Translations under genes and position numbers: made by a program
Notes under the pieces: model-generated
What the model was told of the DNA's origin: nothing
The model's input: only the letters and a program-made list of their open reading frames with translations
Database searches by the model: none
Part shown: in pieces, positions 34,903-42,442 of the stretch
Layout: each line of letters begins with the position of its first letter
Position numbering within the stretch: position 1 is the first letter of the stretch
Source: DATGMP01 sp035293565
GTDB lineage: Bacteria; Pseudomonadota; Alphaproteobacteria; BOG-932; Roseiterribacteraceae
Assembly: GCA_035293565.1 (NCBI GenBank)
Contig: DATGMP010000146.1
Location: forward strand, 1 to 50,524
Direction: 5' to 3'
Length of the DNA: 50,524 nt

Positions 34903-35742
34903 CTAAGCAAGAACCGGACGGCGTTGAGCGACTTCCGGCAGCGACTGCGAAAGCTTGCCGCCGATCCGCACCGGAACGATTCGATGGGCGAGCCCGGTCA
35001 AATCATCGGTTTCAACGAAGGCGCCGCAGGCGGTTGCGGAGCCTTCGGCGGGAGCCAGCCTTTCGCCGGGCATCTTGCGCACGAATTTGGCGAGGGCCGG
35101 ACCCTTCTCCATGCCGATCACGCTGTCATAGTCGCCGCACATCCCCGCATCGGTCTGATAGGCGGTACCACCCGGCATGATGAGCGCGTCGGCGGTCGGA
35201 ATATGCGTATGGGTGCCGATCACCAGCGACGCGCGGCCGTCGCAGAAATGACCGAAAGCCATTTTTTCGCTCGTCGCCTCGCCATGCACATCGACGATGA
35301 TCGCCGCGGCACCTCGGCCGAGCGCGTGGAGCCTCAGCACCCGGTCGAGCGCCGCGAACGGATTATCCAAGGCATCCATGTAGAGCCGGCACATCAGGTT
35401 GACGACCAGCACGCGCTGCCCGCCGCGAGCGGGCAGCACCACTGCTCCCCGGCCCGGCACCCCCTCGGGATAATTGATCGGCCGCAGCAATCGTTGGTCA
35501 CGCTCCAGGAACGGTATGATCTCCCGCTTGTCCCAGATGTGATTGCCGGTGGTGATGCAATCGACGCCGGCCGCGAAGAGCTCGGTCGCGATCGTCTCGC
35601 TGATGCCGAACCCGTGGGCCGCGTTCTCGCCGTTGGCCACCACGAAATCCAATTCCAGGCGGCGGCGCAGATCGGGAACATGGGCGATCACGGCCTCCCG
35701 TCCGACCTTGCCCATGATGTCGCCCAAAAACAGCAGCCTCAT
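34903..35742 (-). CDS. YmdB-type metallophosphoesterase (TIGR00282 family)
   Basis: A 279-residue calcineurin-like phosphodiesterase. The metal motifs are G-D-I-M-G-K-V-G-R, N-G-E-N-A-A-H-G, T-G-N-H-I-W-D-K and G-T-H-T-H-I-P-T-A-D. Bacillus YmdB acts on 2',3'-cyclic nucleotides and affects biofilm and motility choices; the alphaproteobacterial role is not established. The start overlaps the stop of the folate gene (ATGA). It lies in the frequently seen fcl-ymdB-yebC-ruvC order. Confidence 0.92.
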   Translation of the reverse strand: MRLLFLGDIMGKVGREAVIAHVPDLRRRLELDFVVANGENAAHGFGISETIATELFAAGVDCITTGNHIWDKREIIPFLERDQRLLRPINYPEGVPGRGAVVLPARGGQRVLVVNLMCRLYMDALDNPFAALDRVLRLHALGRGAAAIIVDVHGEATSEKMAFGHFCDGRASLVIGTHTHIPTADALIMPGGTAYQTDAGMCGDYDSVIGMEKGPALAKFVRKMPGERLAPAEGSATACGAFVETDDLTGLAHRIVPVRIGGKLSQSLPEVAQRRPVLA

Positions 35743-36320
35743 CTACGCCTCTCAGAACCGAATCGCATAAAGCCCTTTTCCGTTGCCACCGCATCCAACG
35801 CCTGATCCCAACCTTCGTCGGGAACGCGCTCGATCTCTTGCGCCGCGTAGGCGAGGCCGATCGCCTGGACCGGTTTCCGGCCGCGCAGCGCGGCGAGCGT
35901 CGCGTCGTAATGGCCGCCGCCATAACCGAGACGGTGGCCGCGGCGATCGAAGGCGAGCATGGGCACCAGCAGGATATCGGGGAGAATGGCCGGCGAGTCC
36001 AGCGACGGGCTCGGAATTCCGTAGCGTCCCGGCAGCAGCGCCGCACCTGGCAGCCAGAGCCGAAAGGTAAGGGCCCGGCCTTCCTCGACGCTCGGCAGCG
36101 CACAGGGATGCGACCCCGCCAAAAGCTCTATGAGCGGCATCGGGTCGATCTCGTCTCCAATCGGAACATAGCCGGCGACGATGTCTCCAGGCGCCGCGCC
36201 TAGGCCCCCCAGCGCGACCTTCGCCAGCGCCGCCGCCGCGTCGGGATTGCCGGCGGCAGCCGCCGAGCGCGCCTGTCGCGCCGCCCGGCGCAAATCGGCC
36301 TTGGCAGCCGGATTATCCAT
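35739..36320 (-). CDS. 5-formyltetrahydrofolate cyclo-ligase
   Basis: Converts 5-formyl-THF to 5,10-methenyl-THF using ATP. The protein is about 193 residues from ATG 36320 (M-D-N-P-A-A-K-A-D-L-R-R). An ATG three codons earlier is possible, while the frame further upstream runs through the probable 6S RNA and is not family-like. Conserved motifs are V-P-I-G-D-E-I-D-P, the substrate/ATP loop P-M-L-A-F-D-R-R-G-H-R-L-G-Y-G-G-G-H-Y-D, and the final F-x-E-like region. In many bacteria this gene follows the 6S RNA gene, as here. It overlaps the YmdB gene by 4 bp. Confidence 0.93.
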   Translation of the reverse strand: MDNPAAKADLRRAARQARSAAAAGNPDAAAALAKVALGGLGAAPGDIVAGYVPIGDEIDPMPLIELLAGSHPCALPSVEEGRALTFRLWLPGAALLPGRYGIPSPSLDSPAILPDILLVPMLAFDRRGHRLGYGGGHYDATLAALRGRKPVQAIGLAYAAQEIERVPDEGWDQALDAVATEKGFMRFGSERRR

Positions 36321-36339
36321 GGTCGGCATCTGGGATGCG

Positions 36340-36515
36340 GAAGGGCGGAAGGCCCCGCGCCGGTCGTTGACGTTTGCTATCCGCAGTGGCCCTGGAAACC
36401 AGGGGGGCGCCGTGTAGTCGGACCACGATCCGGCCAGTGACAGCTCCCAAGCAGATTGCACATCGGCCCCTGGGATAAAGCTGTCTGACGGGCCGTGCAG
36501 AAACCTTCCACCGGT
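36340..36515 (-). ncRNA. ssrS: Probable 6S RNA
   Basis: Between zapA and the 5-formyl-THF cyclo-ligase lie about 190 bp without a gene, the standard location of the 6S RNA gene in many proteobacteria. The interval folds well on the minus strand. Outer arms GGAAGG (36504-36509) and CCTTCC (36347-36352) can close it. GACAGCT pairs with AGCTGTC (36439-36445 with 36479-36485), extended by CCCA/TGGG across a 4-base bulge. CCCTGG-(3 nt)-CCAGGG (36390-36404) forms a perfect hairpin. 6S RNA mimics an open promoter and holds sigma-70 polymerase in stationary phase. Exact ends are approximate; the call is mostly from synteny plus structure. Confidence 0.55.
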
Positions 36516-36519
36516 TAAT

Positions 36520-36840
36520 CTAGGCCCGCTCGAGCCGTGTCGCAATGACCCCGATTCGGTCGGTCAGGTGATCGACGGCGGCGATCAGCAGCTCCTGGTC
36601 CTCGTCCCCGGGTCGTCGGTTGTCGGCCAAGGCCCGCGCTTCGGTCAGCTCGTCCGCCAGCATGAGGCCGGCCAGTACCAGCAGGTGAGTCTCGCCGACC
36701 GTTCCGGGGGTGCTTTGCGACGCCAGAAGCCGTGCCCGGGAATCGAGCATGCCGGCGAGCTCGCGTACACGATCCTCTTGCCCTTCGTCGCAGGCGACCG
36801 CGAAGACGCGCCCGTTGATGTTGATGTCGACCTTGGCCAC
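36520..36840 (-). CDS. zapA: Cell division protein ZapA
   Basis: A 106-residue FtsZ-associated protein. It starts with A-K-V-D-I-N-I-N-G-R-V-F-A-V-A-C-D-E-G-Q-E, the conserved ZapA opening, then L-A-G-M-L-D-S-R and a C-terminal helix that forms the tetramer coiled coil (D-E-L-T-E-A-R-A-L). It bundles FtsZ filaments at midcell. It begins 7 bp after the small coiled-coil gene upstream and is followed by the probable 6S RNA. Confidence 0.94.
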   Translation of the reverse strand: MAKVDININGRVFAVACDEGQEDRVRELAGMLDSRARLLASQSTPGTVGETHLLVLAGLMLADELTEARALADNRRPGDEDQELLIAAVDHLTDRIGVIATRLERA

Positions 36841-36847
36841 TGCAGGC

Positions 36848-37036
36848 TTAACTTGCGAGCGCCAATTCGATGCGTTCGATCATCCGATCGAGACGTTCAG
36901 CGAGCACCGTGTTGGCCGAGCTGCCGTCGGCCGAGCCCGAATCGGCCGTCGCCTCGACACGCGCCTCCAGCTGGTCGATCGCCTGGTCCAGGCGCTCCAG
37001 CGCCGCGCGCAGCCTGTCCGATACTTGTCCCGACAT
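36848..37036 (-). CDS. Small coiled-coil protein upstream of zapA (DUF4164-like)
   Basis: A 62-residue, highly charged helical protein (V-S-D-R-L-R-A-A-L-E-R-L-D-Q-A-I-D-Q-L-E-A-R-V-E, then V-L-A-E-R-L-D-R-M-I-E-R-I-E-L-A-L). It has no membrane part. Proteins of this kind lie directly before zapA in many alphaproteobacteria and resemble the DUF4164 group. The 7-bp spacing indicates an operon and suggests a division-related role, which is inferred from position only. Confidence 0.75.
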   Translation of the reverse strand: MSGQVSDRLRAALERLDQAIDQLEARVEATADSGSADGSSANTVLAERLDRMIERIELALAS

Positions 37037-37093
37037 GTGCCTCTCCCACGCCGCCGACAGTATGGCCCGTGCTTTATGCCGTCAATGCGAACC

Positions 37094-37101
37094 ATGGTTA
37101 A
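37094..37101. promoter_or_regulatory. TTAACCAT-type site (CtrA half-site) in the zapA/tkt divergent region
   Basis: The divergent gap 37037-37248 contains ATGGTTAA, the reverse complement of TTAACCAT, inside the 10-bp palindrome AACCATGGTT (37090-37099). TTAACCAT is a recognised half-site for the cell-cycle regulator CtrA in alphaproteobacteria. It lies 58 bp upstream of the coiled-coil/zapA operon, a plausible place for cell-cycle control. A single 8-base match can occur by chance. Nothing else in the gap could be assigned. Confidence 0.3.
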
Positions 37102-37248
37102 CGCGGGCGCTCACACGCGCCGATCCCGCGCATGGGCGACATACAGTTTCGGCATGGCGTTCTCGCCGCCGGAATGTGAGACGCGGGTTGACGGAACTTC
37201 GCCGGGAATTGCATGGTGCCCGCCTTTCGATATCGGGCGCAATCGATC

Positions 37249-39264
37249 ATGGCGGAAATGGCGGCGGATTTGACCGAGGGGGTGCAGCACGCACGGCTGG
37301 CGAACGCCTTGCGTTTCCTCGCCCTCGATGCCGTCGAGGCCGCGAATTCCGGCCATCCCGGACTGCCCATGGGCATGGCGGATGTCGCCACTGTTCTCTA
37401 CGGCCACTTTCTCAAATTCGATCCGACCCATCCCGACTGGCCCGACCGTGACCGATTCGTGCTCTCGGCCGGCCACGGATCGATGCTGCTTTATGCGCTG
37501 AACCACCTGACGGGCTATGCGGCGCTCCCCATCGAGCAGCTGAAGCGCTTTCGCCAGCTGGGCAGCCGCACGCCGGGCCATCCCGAGCGCGACCTTCAGG
37601 CGGGCATTGAAACCACCACCGGCCCACTCGGCCAGGGTATCGCGACCGCCGTCGGCATGGCGCTCGCCGAACGAATCCTCGCAGAGCGATTCGGCGATCT
37701 CGTCGACCATCGTACCTTCGTGATCGCGAGCGACGGCGATCTCATGGAGGGCGTCAGCCACGAGGCCTGTTCGCTGGCCGGTCATCTGAAGCTCGGCAAG
37801 CTTATTGTCTTCTTCGACGATAACGGCATCTCGATCGACGGCCCGACCGATCTCACCTGCTCGGACGATGTCGCCGAACGCTTCGAATCCTACGGCTGGC
37901 ACGTGCAGAAGATCGATGGTCATGATCCGGTCTGGATCGCCGAAGCGATCCAGACCGCCGAGGCCGATACGCGCCCGTCGCTTATCGCCTGCAAGACCGT
38001 GATCGGCTTTGGCTCGCCCAAGCGCGCCGGCACCTCGGAAGCGCACTCCAACGCCTTCGGGGCGGAAGAGCTGGCCGCTACACGCGCCGCGCTCGATTGG
38101 CCTTTCGGCCCCTTCGAGATTCCCGAGGAGGTCCGCGCGATGTGGCGCCGCTTCGGCGAGCGCGGAGCCAATACGCGAAAGGCTTGGCAGGCCAAGCTGC
38201 AAAGCGTTGACGCCGACTTGCGCGGCGCCTTCACGCGCGCGGTCGCCGGGATGGTTCCGGCGGAGGCCGGAAAGGCGCTCGCCGCCTACCGCGCGGAAGC
38301 TGCGTCCAGCAAGCCCAAGATCGCCACGCGCCAAGCTTCGGGGCAAGTGCTGGACCGGCTGGTGCCGGTGCTTCCGGAACTCGTCGGCGGGTCGGCCGAC
38401 CTCACGCCGTCGAATAACACCAAGGCGAAGAATTCGCCCGAGATCCGACCCGGCGCCTTCGACGGCCGCTATATCCATTTCGGGGTCCGTGAGCACGCGA
38501 TGGCGGCGGCGATGAATGGGATGGCGCTTCATGGCGGCGTGATTCCCTATGGCGGCACCTTCCTCACCTTTACCGATTATGCCCGGCCGGCCATCCGCCT
38601 GGCTGCGCTCATGAGGCAGCGGGTCGTTTATGTGATGACTCATGATTCGATTGGGCTCGGCGAGGATGGACCCACTCATCAGCCCATCGAGCATCTTGCC
38701 GCTCTGCGAGCCATTCCAAACCTGCTGGTGATGCGGCCGGCCGATGCGGTCGAGACGGCGGAGTGCTGGGAAGTCGCGCTCGCCCACACGGACCGGCCGA
38801 GCTTGCTCGCGCTGACCCGTCAGGGCGTGCCCGCATTGCGCGAGGATGCCGCGCAGAATCGGTCTGCGCGCGGCGCCTATGTTCTCGATGCCGCCGAGGG
38901 CGACGAGAAGGTGCGGTTGTTCGCGACCGGCTCGGAAGTTGCGGTTGCGCGCGAGGCCCGACGGCAATTGGCGGCCAAAGGCATCGCGGCGTCCGTCGTC
39001 TCGGCGCCGTGCTTCGCCCTGCTGGATGCGGGCGATCCCGCTTATCGTAAGGAAATCTTGGGCGTGCCCGGCATATTGAAAGTCGGCATCGAGGCTGCCG
39101 TTCGGCAGGGCTGGGACGCCTATATCGGCGCGGACGGTGTTTTCGTAGGAATGCACAGCTTCGGCGAATCGGCGCCGGCGGGCGACCTGTTCAAGCATTT
39201 CGGCATCACTGCGGCTTCGGTCGTCGAGACCGTGCTCGAACGGCTCGGTGTCGCGGGGACCTAG
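37249..39264 (+). CDS. tkt: Transketolase
   Basis: Moves two-carbon units between sugar phosphates in the pentose phosphate or Calvin pathways. The protein is about 671 residues from ATG 37249; ATG 37213 would add 12 residues that do not look family-like. The N-terminal part reads A-N-A-L-R-F-L-A-L-D-A-V-E-A-A-N-S-G-H-P-G. The thiamine-diphosphate motif is A-S-D-G-D-L-M-E-G-V-S-H-E-A, and the second domain contains the D-S-I-G-L-G-E-D-G-P-T-H-Q-P signature. The C-terminal domain is complete. It opens the tkt-gap-...-aldolase run and diverges from the zapA operon. Confidence 0.96.
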   Translation: MAEMAADLTEGVQHARLANALRFLALDAVEAANSGHPGLPMGMADVATVLYGHFLKFDPTHPDWPDRDRFVLSAGHGSMLLYALNHLTGYAALPIEQLKRFRQLGSRTPGHPERDLQAGIETTTGPLGQGIATAVGMALAERILAERFGDLVDHRTFVIASDGDLMEGVSHEACSLAGHLKLGKLIVFFDDNGISIDGPTDLTCSDDVAERFESYGWHVQKIDGHDPVWIAEAIQTAEADTRPSLIACKTVIGFGSPKRAGTSEAHSNAFGAEELAATRAALDWPFGPFEIPEEVRAMWRRFGERGANTRKAWQAKLQSVDADLRGAFTRAVAGMVPAEAGKALAAYRAEAASSKPKIATRQASGQVLDRLVPVLPELVGGSADLTPSNNTKAKNSPEIRPGAFDGRYIHFGVREHAMAAAMNGMALHGGVIPYGGTFLTFTDYARPAIRLAALMRQRVVYVMTHDSIGLGEDGPTHQPIEHLAALRAIPNLLVMRPADAVETAECWEVALAHTDRPSLLALTRQGVPALREDAAQNRSARGAYVLDAAEGDEKVRLFATGSEVAVAREARRQLAAKGIAASVVSAPCFALLDAGDPAYRKEILGVPGILKVGIEAAVRQGWDAYIGADGVFVGMHSFGESAPAGDLFKHFGITAASVVETVLERLGVAGT

Positions 39265-39284
39265 TTTTACAAGGAGAGAAAAGA

Positions 39285-40295
39285 ATGGCTGCGCGGATCG
39301 CAATCAACGGCTTCGGCCGCATCGGACGGCTGGTGCTGCGGGCCGCATTCGAGGCCGGCCGCAAAGATGTCGAGTTCGTCGCCATCAACGATCTGGCGGA
39401 CGTCAAGACGAACGCGCACCTGCTCAAATATGACAGCGTCCATGGCCGTTTTCCCGGCACCGTCGAGGTTGAGGGCAATACGCTCATCGTCAATGGCAAG
39501 CGGATCTCCTGCACGCAGATCCGCGATCCGGCCGAACTGCCCTGGAAGACTCAGGACGTTGATATTGCCGCTGAATGCTCCGGCATCTTCACCAGCCGCG
39601 AGGCGGCGTCGAAGCATCTCGCCGCCGGCGCCAAGAAGGTCCTGATCTCTGCGCCCGCGACCGACGAGGACATCACGGTCGTCTACGGCGTCAATGACGA
39701 CAAGCTGACGGCCGATCACAAGATCGTGTCCAACGCGTCCTGCACGACCAACTGTCTGGCCCCCGTCGCCTATGTGCTCCACAACGCGATCGGGATTGCG
39801 CGCGGCTTCATGACGACGATCCACTCCTATACCGGCGACCAGAGCACCGTCGACACGATGCATAAGGATTTGCACCGCGCTCGCGCCGCCGCGCTCAACA
39901 TGATTCCGACTTCGACCGGCGCCGCCAAAGCGGTCGGCAAGGTGCTGCCCGAACTCAAGGGCAAGTTGGACGGCGTGTCGGTCCGCGTGCCGACGCCCAA
40001 CGTGTCGCTGGTCGATTTCAAGTTCCTGGCGAAGCGCGCGACGGCGGCCGAGGAGATCGGTCAGATCATCTCGAAGGCGGCTGCTTCCGGCCCGCTCAAG
40101 GGCATTCTCGGGACCTATACCGATCCGCTGGTCTCGACCGACTTCAACCACGATTCCCATTCCTCGATCTTCGCGCTCAACGAGACCAAGGTCATCGACG
40201 GCGATTTCGTGCGCGTGATGAGCTGGTACGATAATGAGTGGGGCTTCTCCTGCCGGATGAGCGACACGGCGGCGAAGATGGCTTCGCTCGGATAG
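39285..40295 (+). CDS. gap: Glyceraldehyde-3-phosphate dehydrogenase
   Basis: A 336-residue phosphorylating GAPDH. The NAD-binding opening is A-I-N-G-F-G-R-I-G-R, with A-I-N-D-L (Asp36) favouring NAD. The catalytic Cys153 is in S-N-A-S-C-T-T-N-C-L-A-P, and the substrate loop and S-W-Y-D-N-E-W-G-F-S motif near the C-terminus are intact. A strong AAGGAGAG ribosome site precedes the ATG, suggesting high expression. It lies 20 bp after tkt. The usual next gene in this order, pgk, is absent; an antiporter follows instead. Confidence 0.97.
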   Translation: MAARIAINGFGRIGRLVLRAAFEAGRKDVEFVAINDLADVKTNAHLLKYDSVHGRFPGTVEVEGNTLIVNGKRISCTQIRDPAELPWKTQDVDIAAECSGIFTSREAASKHLAAGAKKVLISAPATDEDITVVYGVNDDKLTADHKIVSNASCTTNCLAPVAYVLHNAIGIARGFMTTIHSYTGDQSTVDTMHKDLHRARAAALNMIPTSTGAAKAVGKVLPELKGKLDGVSVRVPTPNVSLVDFKFLAKRATAAEEIGQIISKAAASGPLKGILGTYTDPLVSTDFNHDSHSSIFALNETKVIDGDFVRVMSWYDNEWGFSCRMSDTAAKMASLG

Positions 40296-40316
40296 GAGAC
40301 CACGAAAGAGGGCAGT

Positions 40317-41969
40317 TTGGAGATCTTCGAGGCGACGCTCGCACTCCTGGCTGCCGCTCTGGTCCTGTCGGCCCTTGCGGGCAAGCTCGCCGTCCCATAC
40401 CCGTCTTTTCTGGTCGTGGGCGGGCTCGTCCTCAGCTTCCTGCCGATCGTGCCGGGGGTCGAGCTCGATCCGGCCCTTGCCTTTACGCTCTTCCTGCCGC
40501 CGATCCTGTTCGAAGCGGCCTATTACACGTCCTGGCGCGACTTCCGCGCCAATGCGCAGGCGATCGGCGGACTTGCCATTGCGCTTGTCGCCTTCAGCAC
40601 CTTCGCGATCGCGCGTGTCGCCGACTGGCTCATTCCGGAGATGCCGCTGGGCGCGGCGGTGGTGCTGGGCGCCATCGTGTCGCCGCCTGACGCCGCGGCC
40701 GCGACAGCGGTGCTGCGCCGGATGCGGCTGCCGCGCCGGGTGGTGGCGATCGTCGAGGGCGAAAGCCTGGTCAATGACGCGGTCGCGCTCGTCATCTACA
40801 ATTTCGCCGTCGCGGCGGTCGTCACCGGACGCGTTTCCGCCTCCGAGGCATCTCTCGCGCTCCTCGTCACCGTTGTCGGAAGCCTTGCCATCGGGCTTAT
40901 CATAGGCTGGGCTTGGACGAAGCTTGCCGAGCGTCTCACGGACCCGCTCATCGCGATCGCGATGAGCTTCATGGTCGCCTTCGGCGCTTATCTCGCCGCC
41001 GAGCGGCTGGATCTATCCGGGGTACTCTCGGTCGTGGCGGCCGGGCTCTACTTTGCCTGGAAGGCGCCGACATCCCTGTCGGCCGACGCCAGACTTGGCG
41101 GCGCGGCGGTCTGGCGCCTCATCATCTACATTCTGAACGCGCTCGCCTTCGTGCTCATCGGCCTTCAGCTTCCCCAGATCCTCGGTGATCTGAAAGGCTA
41201 TTCGCTCGCAACGTTGGCGAAAGACGGCGCCGTCATCGCCGGCACCGCGATCGTCATTCGCCTCGCCTGGGTGCTCGGCTTCTCGCAGACCCTAAGGCTG
41301 ATATCGCGAGCCAGCCGAAAGCCCAACTTCGTCAACTGGCGCGAGGCGATCGTGATCGGGTGGAGCGGCATGCGCGGGCTGGTCTCGTTGGCGGCGGCCT
41401 TGGCGCTGCCCGACACCACTATCGACGGGGCGCCGTTTCCGGCTCGCGCGCTGGTCCTCTTCCTCGCTTTCGCGGTCATCTTGGGCACCCTGGTTGTGCA
41501 GGGGCTTAGCCTCGGCTCACTGGTCCGGCTGCTCGGACTTGACCAGGATTCGGGCGACGAGGAGGAAGAACGGCTGGCGCGTATCGCCGCCGCCAACGCG
41601 GCCATCGACGCCATCGATTCTCTGGCCGAGAACCCGGCCCTGCCCAGGGAAGTGCTGGACCGGATTCGCTATACATACAGCGCCCGCATCCCGCAATTAT
41701 CGAACCAGCCCACTGGCGACGTCGAGAATCCGTCTCATGGCGACTTTGCCGATGCGGTGAGGCTCGCCGCCATCGCGGCCGAGCGCAACGCCATCCTGCG
41801 ACTCCGCGACGGCCGCACGATCGGCGACGGGGCCCTTCATCGGGTTCAGCAGGATCTCGATCTGCTCGAGCTCGCGATCAAAGGCCATCGGCCGGCCTAT
41901 TCGCGCGCCTCCTGGATCGATCTTTCCAATCGCGTGGCGGGTCGCGGCCGCCCGCCGCGTGCGGTCTGA
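40317..41969 (+). CDS. Na+/H+ antiporter, CPA1 family
   Basis: A 550-residue cation/proton antiporter with about twelve membrane helices followed by a soluble C-terminal tail of roughly 130 residues. The ion-site segment reads S-P-P-D-A-A-A-A-T-A-V-L ... E-G-E-S-L-V-N-D-A-V-A-L, the conserved aspartate pattern of the NhaP/NHE group. A helix near residue 350 has W-S-G-M-R-G-L-V-S-L-A-A-A-L-A, another family motif. It exchanges Na+ (or K+/Li+) for H+ at the inner membrane. A TTG start is used, with AGAGGG upstream; no better ATG is near. It sits between gap and the aldolase in one transcription direction, an unusual place for a transporter. Confidence 0.9.
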   Translation: MEIFEATLALLAAALVLSALAGKLAVPYPSFLVVGGLVLSFLPIVPGVELDPALAFTLFLPPILFEAAYYTSWRDFRANAQAIGGLAIALVAFSTFAIARVADWLIPEMPLGAAVVLGAIVSPPDAAAATAVLRRMRLPRRVVAIVEGESLVNDAVALVIYNFAVAAVVTGRVSASEASLALLVTVVGSLAIGLIIGWAWTKLAERLTDPLIAIAMSFMVAFGAYLAAERLDLSGVLSVVAAGLYFAWKAPTSLSADARLGGAAVWRLIIYILNALAFVLIGLQLPQILGDLKGYSLATLAKDGAVIAGTAIVIRLAWVLGFSQTLRLISRASRKPNFVNWREAIVIGWSGMRGLVSLAAALALPDTTIDGAPFPARALVLFLAFAVILGTLVVQGLSLGSLVRLLGLDQDSGDEEEERLARIAAANAAIDAIDSLAENPALPREVLDRIRYTYSARIPQLSNQPTGDVENPSHGDFADAVRLAAIAAERNAILRLRDGRTIGDGALHRVQQDLDLLELAIKGHRPAYSRASWIDLSNRVAGRGRPPRAV

Positions 41970-41974
41970 GAGCG

Positions 41975-42442
41975 GTGGCGGGTCCGGCTTTCATTGTCCA
42001 CTCGCTCGAACATCTGCGCGCCGTGCTGCGGGTCGCGGCCGACGCTGGCCTAGCGGTCGTGGCGCTGAGCGGTCCCGGCGCCTCGGGCTATGCCGGCCCC
42101 CGCTGGTTTGCAGGATTAATCGCGGCAGGCGCAGCCGAATTCCCCAATGTCGAGCTCACCGCAGCACTTGATTGCGGCGATCGCGCCGGGGATGCGCTCG
42201 TTGCTCTTGGAGCCGGCCTGCGACATCTGATCTTCACCGGCAATCCCGAGGCGGCCACGAGGCTCTCCCGCATCGCCGCCGCCCAGGGCGCCGACATCCG
42301 GGATCGAAGGCCCGAAGCCTTCGATCTGCTGGATATTAAAGATCTGGATAGAGCTGTACGAAATTATTGCGGGAATTTGCCAGCGCTGGAGCGTTCCAGT
42401 ATGCAGAGCCCGACCAAACAGAGCCCGGAAAGCGCCCCATGA
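41975..42442 (+). CDS. Conserved-looking hypothetical protein coupled to aldolase
   Basis: A 155-residue protein with a GTG start 5 bp after the antiporter stop, whose TGA overlaps the aldolase ATG (ATGA). The composition is alternating hydrophobic strands and helices: F-I-V-H-S-L-E-H-L-R-A-V-L, G-L-A-V-V-A-L-S-G-P-G-A, V-E-L-T-A-A-L-D-C-G-D, G-L-R-H-L-I-F-T-G-N-P-E-A. It resembles part of an alpha/beta barrel, but I cannot name a family. The last 20 residues are polar. Tight coupling on both sides suggests a role connected with the aldolase step, which is inference. Confidence 0.7.
   Translation: MAGPAFIVHSLEHLRAVLRVAADAGLAVVALSGPGASGYAGPRWFAGLIAAGAAEFPNVELTAALDCGDRAGDALVALGAGLRHLIFTGNPEAATRLSRIAAAQGADIRDRRPEAFDLLDIKDLDRAVRNYCGNLPALERSSMQSPTKQSPESAP

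Noticed and set aside
37111..39303. A 730-codon open frame on the minus strand across transketolase
   Set aside because: It mirrors the real tkt gene; such long antisense frames are expected at this GC content. Its product shows no recognisable domain, while the plus-strand protein is a complete transketolase.
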